Shown one piece after another: positions 38,439 to 48,517 of a DNA stretch of 64,000 nt. The stretch comes from an uncultured Clostridia bacterium (GTDB lineage: Bacteria; Bacillota; Clostridia; TANB77; CAG-508). Every line of letters starts with the position of its first letter. Position 1 is the stretch's first letter. Below the pieces are notes generated by a model, which was given only the letters and a program-made list of their open reading frames with translations, was not told where the DNA came from and did not search any database. A program made the position numbers and the translations under genes. The stretch lies in the NCBI GenBank assembly GCA_934133175.1, contig CAKPAX010000002.1, forward strand, positions 32,709-96,708. The letters run 5' to 3'.

Positions 38439-39437
38439 TTATACTATATACATTATTTCATTATTTGGAAAATATTTTTTCATATTTTCTCTAAAAAATT
38501 GTTCTCCATCTTCTCTCAAACCATTTTTATACATATATTTTCCTTTACCTCTTCCTGTCATCAATTCTTTATTATATAAGTTAATTGCATTAGGAAATGC
38601 CTCCTCATTAATTTTAGTATGGACAAAACTATAAGTCATAAATATTATTTCAAAAAACACATCATTTTTTACTTTTTCAGATAATTCTTCACTTAATCTT
38701 TGTATTAATTCTAAATATAGTTCTTTCCAATTCTCTACCATTATAACAGGCGCTATTAATATTCCTATTTTATATCCAGCTTCTTTTAATTTATTTATTG
38801 CTTCAATTCTTCCTTTTAATCTAGAAGTTCCAAATTCTACTTTGTTTATAATTTCTTCTGGATTAACACTAACTCTAACAATAACTTTTCCATTATGATT
38901 TAAACTTAAAATATCATCAACCATATCAAATTTTGTTGGAAATGTTAAATATCCTTTTTGTGTATTTGCAAAATTTTCTATTGTCCATTTTAAATTACCA
39001 GTTATTGTGTTTTCTAATATTAAATCACTATTACTTCCTATTTCAAATGTTAATTCTTTTTCAGATTTCTCTGCAGTTTTTATTATTTTTTGTAGCATTT
39101 CTTCTCTATTTACAAACAATCTTAAGTATGCACATTTATTGTAATTACACACTAAATAACAATACATACACATTGCTGTACAACCTGAAGATGTATATGG
39201 TACTAAATAATCCGAAGTTTTATGATTTTCTACAAACTTATGTGTTTTACGTACTCCAATTATTAAATTTCTTTTCATGTCTGCAAATTCTGAATTTTGT
39301 TTTTTTCTCATTTCTTCTATATTGTTATGATTTTCTATAACCACTTTTGGAACGTCTTTATATTTTTCTAAAAGTTCTCTTCCTAACTGATAGTTTTCTA
39401 TATTTTTTTCATAATAAATTGCTTTAGGTTTAAACAT
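38439..39437 (-). CDS. splB: Spore photoproduct lyase
   Basis: The 332-residue radical SAM protein has the cluster motif SSGCTAMCMYCYL (CxxxCxxC, about residue 88), then VCNYNKCAYLRLFVN, a segment typical of SplB. It reverses the spore photoproduct (5-thyminyl-5,6-dihydrothymine) during germination using S-adenosylmethionine. This supports a sporulating host. It has its own terminator. ATG 39437 follows TAGGAGGAAAAAT. Confidence 0.94.
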   Translation of the reverse strand: MFKPKAIYYEKNIENYQLGRELLEKYKDVPKVVIENHNNIEEMRKKQNSEFADMKRNLIIGVRKTHKFVENHKTSDYLVPYTSSGCTAMCMYCYLVCNYNKCAYLRLFVNREEMLQKIIKTAEKSEKELTFEIGSNSDLILENTITGNLKWTIENFANTQKGYLTFPTKFDMVDDILSLNHNGKVIVRVSVNPEEIINKVEFGTSRLKGRIEAINKLKEAGYKIGILIAPVIMVENWKELYLELIQRLSEELSEKVKNDVFFEIIFMTYSFVHTKINEEAFPNAINLYNKELMTGRGKGKYMYKNGLREDGEQFFRENMKKYFPNNEIMYIV

Positions 39438-39485
39438 ATTTTTCCTCCTAAAATTAGTTTAACCTAAATATTTTATAAAATTCAA

Positions 39486-39524
39486 AAACACACTTCAAAT
39501 TTTAAACTTAAAGTGTGTTTTTCT
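39486..39524 (-). terminator. folA terminator
   Basis: AAACACACTT and AAGTGTGTTTT pair closely; on the minus strand TTTTTGAATTTT follows. Confidence 0.75.
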
Positions 39525-39529
39525 TTTTA

Positions 39530-39571
39530 ATGGTTGTCAAAAAACTACGTCCCCATTGACACCCATTGACA
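39530..39571. repeat. REP-like palindromic fragment
   Basis: GGTTGTCAA at the left and TTGACAAC at the right form an inverted repeat. In between are ACGTCCCCATTGACA and the near-direct repeat CCATTGACA. The GGGGACGT plus TTGTCAATGGG wording resembles REP-type repeats that accompany Y1 (RAYT) transposases in Clostridia. No transposase gene is in the window. Confidence 0.5.
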
Positions 39572-39576
39572 ACTAT

Positions 39577-40065
39577 TTATATTTTCTCATATGTTACATA
39601 TTCATAATCAAATGGATTTTCTTCGTCTTTTAATCCTTTTTCTCTTTCAGTAACTTTCCATTCACTCATATTAATTTCTGGAAAAGATACATCTCCATCA
39701 AATTCTTGATTTATTTCTGTTATGTACATTTTTGTACAATATGGCATTAACAATCTGTACATTGTAGCTCCACCTATTACAAAATGCTCTTCTTCATCTT
39801 TTATGTATTTATCTAATAATGATATATCTTCTAATATTTCAACATTTTCATTATTTATTTCCATATTAGCATCATTACATAAAACAATATGATGTCTATT
39901 TGGTAAAACTCTTCCTAATGATTCAAATGTTTTTCTTCCCATTATTATTGTATGTCCTGTTGTTAATCTTTTAAATCTTTTTAAATCTTCTGGCAAGTGC
40001 CATATTAATTGATTATCTTTTCCTATAACATTATTCTTTGCTTTGGCTACTATTAAACTTAACAT
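39577..40065 (-). CDS. folA: Dihydrofolate reductase
   Basis: The 162-residue protein is a standard DHFR: LIVAKAKNNVIGKDNQLIWH, then LPEDLKRFKRLTTGHTIIMG, RKTFESLG and EEHFVIGGATMY. It reduces dihydrofolate with NADPH. It lies 15 bases after thyA, which produces dihydrofolate, so the two form an operon that closes the folate cycle. ATG 40065 follows AGGAGGAATAAA. Confidence 0.97.
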   Translation of the reverse strand: MLSLIVAKAKNNVIGKDNQLIWHLPEDLKRFKRLTTGHTIIMGRKTFESLGRVLPNRHHIVLCNDANMEINNENVEILEDISLLDKYIKDEEEHFVIGGATMYRLLMPYCTKMYITEINQEFDGDVSFPEINMSEWKVTEREKGLKDEENPFDYEYVTYEKI

Positions 40066-40080
40066 TTTATTCCTCCTAAA

Positions 40081-40938
40081 TTATATAGCTACTGGTATTT
40101 TTCCTAATTTTATATCTTTATTGTAATCATAACCTTGTATCTCAAAATCTTCTACTTTAAAGTCATAGAAATTTTTTGTTGGATTGTTTATTACTAATTT
40201 TGGACTTACATCCATTGATTCTGCTTGTATTAATTTTTCTATTAAAGGAACATGTCTATCATATATATGACAATCTCCTATATTATGTGTTAGTGTTCCA
40301 ACTTCTAATCCTGCAACTTGTGCAAACATACATAAAAGTGCCGCATATTGCATTGTATTCCATCCATTTGCAGCAAGCATATCTTGTGAACGTTGATTTA
40401 ATATTAAATGTAATTTTCCTCCCTTTACTAACCATTGTGTTCCATATGCACATGGTTCTAAGTTCATATCTTTTAATTCTTCATGATTAAATATATTTGT
40501 CATTATTCTACGACTTGCTTGATCATTGTTTAATAAATATAAAACATAATCAACTTGATCCATTTCTTTTATTCCATCTTTTGTTTTAAATTTATATTTT
40601 TTTGCCATTTGATATCCATATGCTTTTCCTATTGATCCATCTGGATCTGCCCATTGATCCCATATGTGTGAATTTAAGTCATTTACATTGTTTGATTTTT
40701 TTTGCCAAATCCACAAAATTTCGTCAATTGCTCTTTTTACTGTTCCTGAATTATTACGTAATGTAATCATAGGAAATTCTTTTCCTACATCATATTTATT
40801 TGTAACTCCAACTATTGAAAAATAATTTGCTTCTTCTCCATCTTCCCATCTTGTTCTTACTCCTGTTCCTTTTGATGAATATCCATGTTCTAATATTTCT
40901 TTACATGTATCTATAAAATTTTTATCTGCTTCTGTCAT
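40081..40938 (-). CDS. thyA: Thymidylate synthase (ThyA)
   Basis: The start is ATG 40938 behind TTGGAGGTTGTT, giving about 285 residues. The catalytic Cys is in MNLEPCAYGTQW. Folate/dUMP segments are QRSQDMLAANGWNTMQY and HNIGDCHIYDRHVPLIE. The enzyme methylates dUMP to dTMP with methylene-tetrahydrofolate. A terminator of the upstream gene separates it from the acyl-CoA ligase, so thyA-folA is its own operon. Confidence 0.96.
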   Translation of the reverse strand: MTEADKNFIDTCKEILEHGYSSKGTGVRTRWEDGEEANYFSIVGVTNKYDVGKEFPMITLRNNSGTVKRAIDEILWIWQKKSNNVNDLNSHIWDQWADPDGSIGKAYGYQMAKKYKFKTKDGIKEMDQVDYVLYLLNNDQASRRIMTNIFNHEELKDMNLEPCAYGTQWLVKGGKLHLILNQRSQDMLAANGWNTMQYAALLCMFAQVAGLEVGTLTHNIGDCHIYDRHVPLIEKLIQAESMDVSPKLVINNPTKNFYDFKVEDFEIQGYDYNKDIKLGKIPVAI

Positions 40939-40984
40939 AACAACCTCCAATTTATATTATTTTATGATAATATATCATATGAAT

Positions 40985-41031
40985 AAAAAAAAGTATAGCA
41001 TTTTTATACAAAATACTACACTTTTTTTAAC
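40985..41031 (-). terminator. Acyl-CoA ligase terminator
   Basis: AAAAAAGTATAG and CTACACTTTTTTT arms enclose an AT loop; on the minus strand TTTTTTTTAT follows. Confidence 0.75.
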
Positions 41032-41053
41032 AAGATTTGGTATCTATATTAGC

Positions 41054-42778
41054 TTATTTTTCTACTGAATTTATTAGTTTCATTTCTTCATTTCTTTTTA
41101 CCTTTTTGGTTGTTGTTTTTATTAACTCTTTATCTGTTATAATCATGTTTTTTATGTATTTATATGGTGGAAATGTTTTATTTATTTCTTTTACTTTTTG
41201 CCATAAAATCTCTCTTATTTCCTCTTCGGTAATGTTTGGATTTTCTTTTGATAAATAATCTTTGTTGTAAACTATTTTTACTGATAATTTTATATCATTT
41301 TTGTCCTTTTTATCTGGTATTCCATAAACCATACATTCTTCTACTTCTTCTAATTGATTAATTACAGCTTCTAATTCTTCTGGAAATACTTTTTTACCAT
41401 TTTTTAATACTATCATATCTTTTTTTCTTCCAGTTATAAATACATATCCTTTTTTATCCATATATCCTAAGTCACCTGTATGGAACCATCCGTTTTTTAT
41501 AACCGCTTCTGTTGCTTCTTCATTTTCATAATATCCAAGCATAACATTTGGACCTCTTGCAATTAACTCCCCAATTCCATTTTCATCTTTATTTTCAAAT
41601 TTTATTTCTACATTTGCCATAGGAACACCTATTGAACCATACTTTTGTTTAAAACTATTTTCTGCACATATAACTGGTGCTGTTTCTGTTAATCCATATC
41701 CTTGAACTAATTCTATTCCTAATTCATTAAATCCTTTAGCAACTTCTTTTCTTAATGGTGCTCCACCAGATATAACAAATCTTAAACTTCCACCTAACTC
41801 GTCTATAATTGCTTTAAATAATTTTTTTCTAATATCTATATGGAATTTTAAAAGTACATTACTTAATTTTTTTGCAAATGCAATAGCTTTTGTTTTTCCC
41901 TTTTTTTCTATTCCTTTTTGTATATTCTTGTAAATTGCCTCAACTAACAAAGGAACACCTACAAACACAGATACCTTATATTCTTTTAAGTTTTGTGCTA
42001 CATATCTTAAACCATCTGGAAATGCTGTTGCTACTCCACATGCTAACATCATTATCATTTCTGTTGATCCAAATATATGGTGAAATGGTAAAAATGCTAA
42101 ATTAACATCTGTTGGAAAAATTCCTTCTACTAATTGCATAGCATATATATTTGATGCTATATTCCTTTGTGATAACATTACTGCTTTTGATTTTGATGTT
42201 GTTCCTGATGTAAATAATAATATATTCATTTTATAGCAATCTATTGATGTGTTTATATATTCATCATTTCCAAAGTCTATTTCTTTTCTTCCTTGTTCTA
42301 TTAATTTATAAATATCTAAATAATTTTCTTTTTCATTCATACAAATATATTCTTTAATACTTGTGTTATTTCTTTCTTTTATTTGTTCTATATTTTCTAT
42401 ATATTTTTCATCAAAAACTACAACTTCTGCTTTACTTCTTTTTAAACTATTTTCTAATTCTTCTAGTTGTAATTCTTTATCTATAGGAACAGATACTATT
42501 CCACCTAATAAATTTGCTAAATGTGTTAATACCCATTCATATTTATTTCTACCAACTATAGCAACTCTTTTGTCTTTATAGCCTAGTTTAAATAAAGCTG
42601 TTCCTAAACAGTTTACTTCTTGTAATAATCTTTCATATGAAATATTTTCATATTCTATTCCTTCTTTTGTTTTATGTTTTAATATAAATGCTGTATTATC
42701 TTTGTACTTTTCAGCTGAATGGTACAGAATTTCTTTTACACTATTAAATTCTGTTGCTTCAAAATATTCTTTTTTCAT
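41054..42778 (-). CDS. AMP-binding long-chain acyl-CoA ligase
   Basis: The 574-residue adenylating enzyme has the P-loop LLFTSGTTSKSKAVMLS (about 187), ELVQGYGLTETAPVI (about 360), WFHTGDLGYMDKKGYVF and the hinge/catalytic end TGRKKDMIVLKNGKKVFPEE. These are the A3-A10 motifs of fatty acyl-CoA synthetases. It activates a carboxylic acid to acyl-AMP and then acyl-CoA. The chain length cannot be read from sequence. Monocistronic. Confidence 0.92.
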   Translation of the reverse strand: MKKEYFEATEFNSVKEILYHSAEKYKDNTAFILKHKTKEGIEYENISYERLLQEVNCLGTALFKLGYKDKRVAIVGRNKYEWVLTHLANLLGGIVSVPIDKELQLEELENSLKRSKAEVVVFDEKYIENIEQIKERNNTSIKEYICMNEKENYLDIYKLIEQGRKEIDFGNDEYINTSIDCYKMNILLFTSGTTSKSKAVMLSQRNIASNIYAMQLVEGIFPTDVNLAFLPFHHIFGSTEMIMMLACGVATAFPDGLRYVAQNLKEYKVSVFVGVPLLVEAIYKNIQKGIEKKGKTKAIAFAKKLSNVLLKFHIDIRKKLFKAIIDELGGSLRFVISGGAPLRKEVAKGFNELGIELVQGYGLTETAPVICAENSFKQKYGSIGVPMANVEIKFENKDENGIGELIARGPNVMLGYYENEEATEAVIKNGWFHTGDLGYMDKKGYVFITGRKKDMIVLKNGKKVFPEELEAVINQLEEVEECMVYGIPDKKDKNDIKLSVKIVYNKDYLSKENPNITEEEIREILWQKVKEINKTFPPYKYIKNMIITDKELIKTTTKKVKRNEEMKLINSVEK

Positions 42779-42898
42779 AATTTTCTCCTTCTAATATATT
42801 AGATACTAAATTATCACAAAACATGCCTTTCTGTCAATTAACTGACCGCATCTTCTAAAAGCAAATCTTACTTTACCAAACTTTTATATCACAAATAA

Positions 42899-42924
42899 AA
42901 AACAGTTAATTTTATAACTGCTTT
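42899..42924 (-). terminator. Radical SAM gene terminator
   Basis: AACAGTTA and TAACTGCT arms; on the minus strand GTTTTTTATTTG follows. Confidence 0.65.
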
Positions 42925-42927
42925 TTA

Positions 42928-43824
42928 TTATACATCCCATTTTGGTACATATTCTTCTTCATGTTCTCCTAATTCTTGAATATATCCATTTTCTATATCT
43001 AGGTCATATAAATAATTTTCTATTTCTTCATATTCTTCTTTTGTTAATTTTCTATTTATGTTTTCTATTTGTTTTGCTTTGTATGTTGGAAAATATTGTG
43101 CCATTACACTAACATAAACATCTTTATCCATATTTTCTTTTATCCATTTTAATACTTTTTTACTATTTTCTATGTTACTTGGTAATATTAAATGTCTTAT
43201 TATTAAACCTTTTTCTATTATTCCATCATTATTTAATTTAGGACTTCCTACTTGTCTATACATTTCTTTTATAGCAGTAGTTGCTATTTCAAAATAGTTT
43301 TTAACTTTAGAATATTCTAAACCTAAATTATCTTCTGCATATTTTAAATCCGGTAAATATATATCTATATAACCTTCTAACATTTTTAGAGTTTCTACAT
43401 TTTCGTATCCATTTGTATTATAAACAATTGGAATTTTTAATCCGTTTACTCTTGCAATTTTTATTGCTTCTATTATTTGTGGCACATAGCTCGTTGGTGT
43501 TACTAAATTTATATTATTTACATTTCTATTTTGTTGTTCTAAAAATATCTCCGCTAATCTTTCTATTGTTATTTCTTTTCCTTTTCCCTGCTGACTTATT
43601 TCATAATTTTGACAAAACACACAATTCATATTGCAATTAGAAAAAAACACTGTTCCAGAACCATTTTCTCCACTAATACATGGTTCTTCAAAATCATGCA
43701 CTGAATATAATGCAATTTTTACTTTATTGCTTGATTTACATCTTCCTACTTGTCCGTTATTTCTATTTATTCCACACATATGTGGACATATACTACATTT
43801 TTCTAGTTCTTTACAATTTACCAT
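42928..43824 (-). CDS. Radical SAM protein, PFL-activase-like
   Basis: The 298-residue protein starts with a Cys-rich segment (CSICPHMCGINR, GRC) and then the radical SAM cluster motif FSNCNMNCVFCQNYEIS (CxxxCxxC, about 69). The C-terminus includes YPDLKYAED-like segments, IIRHLILPSN and VSVMAQYFPTYKA. It belongs to the group annotated as putative pyruvate formate-lyase-activating enzymes related to PflX. The target is unknown and no pflB is near. It lies 12 bases from the next gene and is likely its co-transcribed upstream partner. Confidence 0.85.
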   Translation of the reverse strand: MVNCKELEKCSICPHMCGINRNNGQVGRCKSSNKVKIALYSVHDFEEPCISGENGSGTVFFSNCNMNCVFCQNYEISQQGKGKEITIERLAEIFLEQQNRNVNNINLVTPTSYVPQIIEAIKIARVNGLKIPIVYNTNGYENVETLKMLEGYIDIYLPDLKYAEDNLGLEYSKVKNYFEIATTAIKEMYRQVGSPKLNNDGIIEKGLIIRHLILPSNIENSKKVLKWIKENMDKDVYVSVMAQYFPTYKAKQIENINRKLTKEEYEEIENYLYDLDIENGYIQELGEHEEEYVPKWDV

Positions 43825-43836
43825 TTTCTACCTCTT

Positions 43837-44331
43837 TTAATATTTTCTTACTCCATTTATATGTATAAATCTTATATTTTTAAAACTATAACTACTTACC
43901 CTTCTATTAAATGAATCATCTGTATGTGACGCCGTATACATATTATCTAAATCCTTATTATCTATATTAACAATAATTAATGAATGTGTAAAGTTTTTTC
44001 CATCAAATGATAATTGAATAATATCTCCCACTTGAATATTGTTTATTTCTGTTTTTTCTCCAAATGGACCTACACATTTATTATTTACTAAAAATTTATA
44101 TAAAAATTTTACTCCTGTCCACGATGGCGATTTCTTATTTCCATTTATATAATACCATCCATTGTTTGTATTATAATTCATTATTTGACTTCCTGCAAAT
44201 ATACATTGTGAAATAAAATTTGTACAATCTCCTCCAATATCATCAAAGTTATAGTATTTGGAATTTCTATTATATGCCCATTTTTCTGCATATTTTATTG
44301 CTAATATTCTATTATAAATAACCTCTTTCAT
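43837..44331 (-). CDS. Amidase-domain protein (Amidase_6)
   Basis: The start is ATG 44331 behind AGTAGTAGGAGAAAAT, giving about 164 residues. Motifs GGDCTNFISQCIFAGS (catalytic Cys) and NFTHSLIIVN (His) fit the Amidase_6 (PF12671) family of Cys/His hydrolases in Firmicutes, often acting on cell wall or peptide substrates. There is no secretion signal from this start. An upstream reading of 19 hydrophobic residues (LNYFYFFASIIHIVV) exists but lacks a site. Substrate is unknown. Confidence 0.78.
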   Translation of the reverse strand: MKEVIYNRILAIKYAEKWAYNRNSKYYNFDDIGGDCTNFISQCIFAGSQIMNYNTNNGWYYINGNKKSPSWTGVKFLYKFLVNNKCVGPFGEKTEINNIQVGDIIQLSFDGKNFTHSLIIVNIDNKDLDNMYTASHTDDSFNRRVSSYSFKNIRFIHINGVRKY

Positions 44332-44364
44332 ATTTTCTCCTACTACTATATGTATTATACTGGC

Positions 44365-44400
44365 AAAAAAATAGAAGTAATTTAACATTACTTCTATTTT
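44365..44400 (-). terminator. CorC-type gene terminator
   Basis: AAATAGAAGTAA and TTACTTCTATTTTT form a strong stem at the gene's stop codon; TTTTTTTGCC follows on the minus strand. Confidence 0.85.
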
Positions 44401-45704
44401 TCTTCTTCTATGTGATTATTATTTTTACAAGCTTTTATTTTTATTATTCTATTATCCTCAAATTTTTCAATTTTATAAGTGGCGTCTTCTGTTTCTATAA
44501 CTGCCTTTTCATTTTTCTTTGGCAATCTACCTAATTGTTCTATTAGATAACCAGAAACTGTATCATATTCTCCATCAGGTATTCTAATATTTAGTATTTT
44601 CTCTAATTCATATATAGAAATACCTGCATCTATTATATATGTGTTTTCATCAATCTTTTCAAATTTCTTTTCTTCTTCGTCATATTCATCATATATATCT
44701 CCAACAATTTCTTCTAGCATATCTTCCATTGTAACAATACCTGCTGTTCCACCATATTCATCTATTATTATAGCAATTTGTTTTTTATTTTTTCTAAGCT
44801 CTTGAAACAATTCATTCACAAGCATATTCTCTGGTGCATAATATGCTTCTTTTACTAAACTTTTTATTTTAGTATTTTTATTTTTTTGAGATATTAATAT
44901 ATCTTTTATATATACAATACCCTTTATTTCATCAATAGTTTCATCATAAACCGGTATTCTACTATATCTTGTATCTTCTGTTAATTCTTCTATAACTTCT
45001 GATATAGATAAATTAATATCTAACGCAAACACTTCTGTTCTTGGAACCATTATTTCTGATACATATTTATCATTAAATTCAAAAACATTATTTATCATCT
45101 CTTTTGCTTCTGAATCTATTGTTCCTTTTTCTTCTCCTACATCTACCATCATTCTAATTTCTTCTTCTGTAACAACTTCTTCATCTTTTCCTGTAACTCC
45201 AAATAACTTTGAAACAAAATTTGTTGAGGCTGTTAAGAAATTAACAAATGGTAATGTTATTATTGATATCGCTCTTATAACTCCAATTGTTGCAAAAGAT
45301 ATCTTTTCTGCATTTTTCATAGCTATTCTTTTTGGAACTAATTCTCCAAAAATTAATGTAAAATATGAAAGAATAATTGTAATTATTATAATTGAAATAT
45401 TTTTCCATGCATCAATACTAACTTGAGGGATCGCATTATTTAAAATAGGTGCTAACTTACTTGCAAAAGCATCAGATGCAAACGCACTTGATAAAAATCC
45501 TGCCAAAGTTATTCCTATTTGTATTGTCGCTAAAAACTTACTTGGATCTGTTAACATACTCTTTATACTTTTAGCTTTTTTATTTCCTTCTTTTGCTTGT
45601 TTATCTATTTTAGCATCATTTAATGATATAAATGCAATTTCGGCCGCAGCAAAAAAAGCATTAAAAAGTATAAGTATTACTAATATTAATAATTGTGAAA
45701 ACAT
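44394..45704 (-). CDS. CorC/HlyC-type CBS membrane protein
   Basis: The start is ATG 45704 after AACAAGGAGATAAT. The protein has about 436 residues. An N-terminal DUF21 membrane domain has four helices within about 1-170. Two CBS domains follow (about 195-320: VPRTEVFALDINLSISEVIE and YGGTAGIVTMEDMLEEIVGD). A C-terminal CorC_HlyC transporter-associated domain ends it (about 340-425). The family (CNNM/CorC) is linked to Mg2+/Co2+ efflux. It is followed by its terminator. Confidence 0.93.
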   Translation of the reverse strand: MFSQLLILVILILFNAFFAAAEIAFISLNDAKIDKQAKEGNKKAKSIKSMLTDPSKFLATIQIGITLAGFLSSAFASDAFASKLAPILNNAIPQVSIDAWKNISIIIITIILSYFTLIFGELVPKRIAMKNAEKISFATIGVIRAISIITLPFVNFLTASTNFVSKLFGVTGKDEEVVTEEEIRMMVDVGEEKGTIDSEAKEMINNVFEFNDKYVSEIMVPRTEVFALDINLSISEVIEELTEDTRYSRIPVYDETIDEIKGIVYIKDILISQKNKNTKIKSLVKEAYYAPENMLVNELFQELRKNKKQIAIIIDEYGGTAGIVTMEDMLEEIVGDIYDEYDEEEKKFEKIDENTYIIDAGISIYELEKILNIRIPDGEYDTVSGYLIEQLGRLPKKNEKAVIETEDATYKIEKFEDNRIIKIKACKNNNHIEEEK

Positions 45705-45727
45705 ATTATCTCCTTGTTTTAATATTA

Positions 45728-45762
45728 TGCACAATAGAACATTTAAAATTCTATTGTGCATA
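45728..45762 (-). terminator. guaB terminator candidate
   Basis: GCACAATAGAA and TTCTATTGTGC form a perfect 11-base stem. The following tract on the minus strand is AT-rich without a long T run, so strength is uncertain. Confidence 0.6.
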
Positions 45763-45784
45763 TTTTATATAAAATAAAACCATT

Positions 45785-47284
45785 TTACTCATTATTTATT
45801 TCTTTTAATATAACATCATGTGCGCTTCCTTCTGAAATACTTACTTGTGAAACTAATGTAAGTCTTGCTTTTTCATGTAACTCTGGTATTGTTATAGCTC
45901 CACAGTTACACATTGTAGATTTTATTTTAGCAACTGTTATTGCTAAATTATCTTTTAATCTACCAGCATATGGTATGTAAGAATCTACACCTTCTTCAAA
46001 TGAAAGTTTCTTTTCTCCTCCCATATCATATCTTTGCCAGTTTCTTGCTCTATTTGATCCTTCTCCCCAATATTCTTTAACATAGCCATTTCCTTTTTTA
46101 ACTATTCTTGTTGGGCTTTCATCAAATCCTGCAAAATATCTTCCCATCATTACAAAATCAGCTCCTAATGCTAAAGCTATTGTAATATGATGATCATGAA
46201 CAATTCCACCATCTGAACATACTGGAATATAAATTCCTGTTTCTTCAAAATATTTATCTCTTTCTGCAACTACATCTATTAAAGCACTTCCTTGACCTCT
46301 ACCAATACCTTTAGTTTCACGAGTGATACAAATAGATCCTCCGCCAACACCTACTTTAATAAAATCAGCTCCAGCTTCTGCTAAATATCTAAATCCTTCT
46401 GCATCTACAACATTTCCTGCTCCTATTTTAACAGTATCTCCATATTTTTCTCTTACATACTCAATAGTTTTCTTTTGCCATACAGAATATCCATCAGATG
46501 AATCCATACAAATTAAATCAACACCTGCTTCTACCAATGCTGGTATTCTTTCCTCGTAATCTCTAGTATTAATTCCAGCTCCTACTATATATCTTTTATT
46601 TTCATCTAATAGAGAATTTGGATTATTTTTTCTATCTTCATAATCTTTTCTAAATACTAAATATTTTAAGTTACCTTCTTTAGTTAATATTGGTAAACAA
46701 GCTTTTTTATTTTCCCATATTATATCATTTGCTTCTGATAAACTAATACCATTTTCTGCCCATATTGCTTTATCTTTTGGAGTCATAAAATTATCAATTG
46801 GTGCATCCATATCATCTCTTGAAATTCTATAATCCTTATCTGTGACTAATCCTAAAAATTTTCCAGTTGCAGTACCATCTTCTGTAATCATTACAGTTGA
46901 ATGTCCTGTTTCATTAATAAGAGCAATTACATCTCTTAATGGTGTTCCACTCTTTACATTTGAATCACTAACTATAAATCCTGCTTTATGTTTTTTTACA
47001 TGTCTAACCATTTTTGCTTGTGATTCAATTGATTGAGAACCATATATAAATGCAACTCCACCTTCTCTTGCTAAAGCAATTCCCATTTCTTCGCCAGAAA
47101 CAGCTTGCATTATAGCAGAAACCATTGGTACATTTGCATAATATTTAGCTTCTTCACCTTTCTTAAATTTAACAAGTGGTGTTCTTAAAGACACATTTGA
47201 TGGAATACATCTTTCATCTGTTAAATTTGGTAATAGTAAAAATTCATTAAATGTTCTTGAAATATCTCCTAAAACTTTTGACAT
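45785..47284 (-). CDS. guaB: IMP dehydrogenase
   Basis: The 499-residue protein has the IMPDH barrel with the catalytic loop [20 protein letters not shown] (Cys nucleophile), flap-region [18 protein letters not shown] and an inserted pair of CBS domains (about 95-215). [19 protein letters not shown] binds the phosphate. It oxidises IMP to XMP in guanine nucleotide synthesis. The N-terminus, [16 protein letters not shown], fits the subgroup often seen in Clostridia. It follows the acetate kinase genes on the same strand with only about 20 bases between. Confidence 0.95.
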   Translation of the reverse strand: MSKVLGDISRTFNEFLLLPNLTDERCIPSNVSLRTPLVKFKKGEEAKYYANVPMVSAIMQAVSGEEMGIALAREGGVAFIYGSQSIESQAKMVRHVKKHKAGFIVSDSNVKSGTPLRDVIALINETGHSTVMITEDGTATGKFLGLVTDKDYRISRDDMDAPIDNFMTPKDKAIWAENGISLSEANDIIWENKKACLPILTKEGNLKYLVFRKDYEDRKNNPNSLLDENKRYIVGAGINTRDYEERIPALVEAGVDLICMDSSDGYSVWQKKTIEYVREKYGDTVKIGAGNVVDAEGFRYLAEAGADFIKVGVGGGSICITRETKGIGRGQGSALIDVVAERDKYFEETGIYIPVCSDGGIVHDHHITIALALGADFVMMGRYFAGFDESPTRIVKKGNGYVKEYWGEGSNRARNWQRYDMGGEKKLSFEEGVDSYIPYAGRLKDNLAITVAKIKSTMCNCGAITIPELHEKARLTLVSQVSISEGSAHDVILKEINNE

Positions 47285-47305
47285 ATTTATTTTTCCCCCT
47301 AATTA

Positions 47306-48496
47306 TTATTTTATTAATCTTAAAGTTTCTTTTGCTATCATTAATTCTTCGTTTGTTGGTATTATATAAATCTTTACTTTTGATGTAGGTTTAGAAATTA
47401 ATTTTTCTTCACTTCTAACATTATTAGCCTCTTCATCAATTTCTACTCCCATAAATTCAAGTTGTTTGCATATACCTTTTCTTATATTTATTTGATTTTC
47501 TCCAACTCCACCTGTAAATACTATTGCATCAATTCCATTCATTGCAACTGCATATTTAGCAATATAACTAGCTATTGAATATTTAAATATATCCATTGCA
47601 AGTTTTGCTCTCTCATTATCATTATAAGATTCTGATTCTATTACTCTAAAATCTGGAGCTAAACCAGAAATACCTTGAACACCTGATTGTTTATTTAATA
47701 AGCTATCTACTTCATCAGCTGATAAATTTTCTTTTTTCATTAAAAATGTTACAACAGATGGATCTAAATCTCCTGATCTTGTTACCATTGGTATACCTGC
47801 AAGAGGTGTAAGTCCCATACTTGTATCAACAGATTTTCCACCTTGTACAGCACATATACTAGAACCTTGTCCTAAATGACATGTTACTATTTTTAAATCT
47901 TTAATATCTTTATTTTCTATTTCTGCTAATCTATTTGAAACATACATATGAGATGTTCCGTGGAATCCATACTTTCTTATTCCATATTTTTTATAATATT
48001 CATATGGTATAGCATAAATATATCTTTCTTTTGGCATTGTTTGATGAAAAGCTGTATCAAATACACCAACCATTGGTTTACCTGGCATTACTTTTTTACA
48101 AGCTTCAATTCCCATAATACCTGCTGGATTATGAAGTGGTGCTAAATCTGTACATTCTTTTAGAACTTCAACAACATTATCATCTATAATTACAGATTCG
48201 CTAATTTTCTCTCCACCATGAACTAATCTATGTCCTATTGCATTTATTTCATCTAATGAATCTATAACTTTATATTCTGGATTTATTAATTGTTTTAAAG
48301 TAAAATCAATTGCTTCTGTATGATTATAAGCAGTATGTTTTATTTCTATTTTTTGTCCATTTACTTTATGAGTTATAAAAGCCTCTTCTTCTCCTATTCT
48401 TTCGTATTTTCCAGAAGCTAATACTTCTTCTGTTTCCATATTAATTAATTGATACTTTAGTGATGAACTACCACAGTTTAATACTAAAATTTTCAT
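47306..48496 (-). CDS. ackA: Acetate kinase, copy 1
   Basis: The 396-residue protein starts MKILVLNCGSSSLKYQLI. It carries HRLVHGGEKI, the signature DTAFHQTMPKERYIYAIPYE and GIRKYGFHGTSHMYV. ASKHA-fold ATP-binding segments are at 195-215 (TCHLGQGSSICAVQ) and 320-330 (FTGGVGENQ). It interconverts acetyl-phosphate plus ADP with acetate plus ATP. It is the second of two tandem copies, 21 bases after the other. Divergence from its twin shows that the pair is not recent. Confidence 0.96.
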   Translation of the reverse strand: MKILVLNCGSSSLKYQLINMETEEVLASGKYERIGEEEAFITHKVNGQKIEIKHTAYNHTEAIDFTLKQLINPEYKVIDSLDEINAIGHRLVHGGEKISESVIIDDNVVEVLKECTDLAPLHNPAGIMGIEACKKVMPGKPMVGVFDTAFHQTMPKERYIYAIPYEYYKKYGIRKYGFHGTSHMYVSNRLAEIENKDIKDLKIVTCHLGQGSSICAVQGGKSVDTSMGLTPLAGIPMVTRSGDLDPSVVTFLMKKENLSADEVDSLLNKQSGVQGISGLAPDFRVIESESYNDNERAKLAMDIFKYSIASYIAKYAVAMNGIDAIVFTGGVGENQINIRKGICKQLEFMGVEIDEEANNVRSEEKLISKPTSKVKIYIIPTNEELMIAKETLRLIK

Positions 48497-48517
48497 TTTG
48501 TTTTTTCCTTTCTTTTA

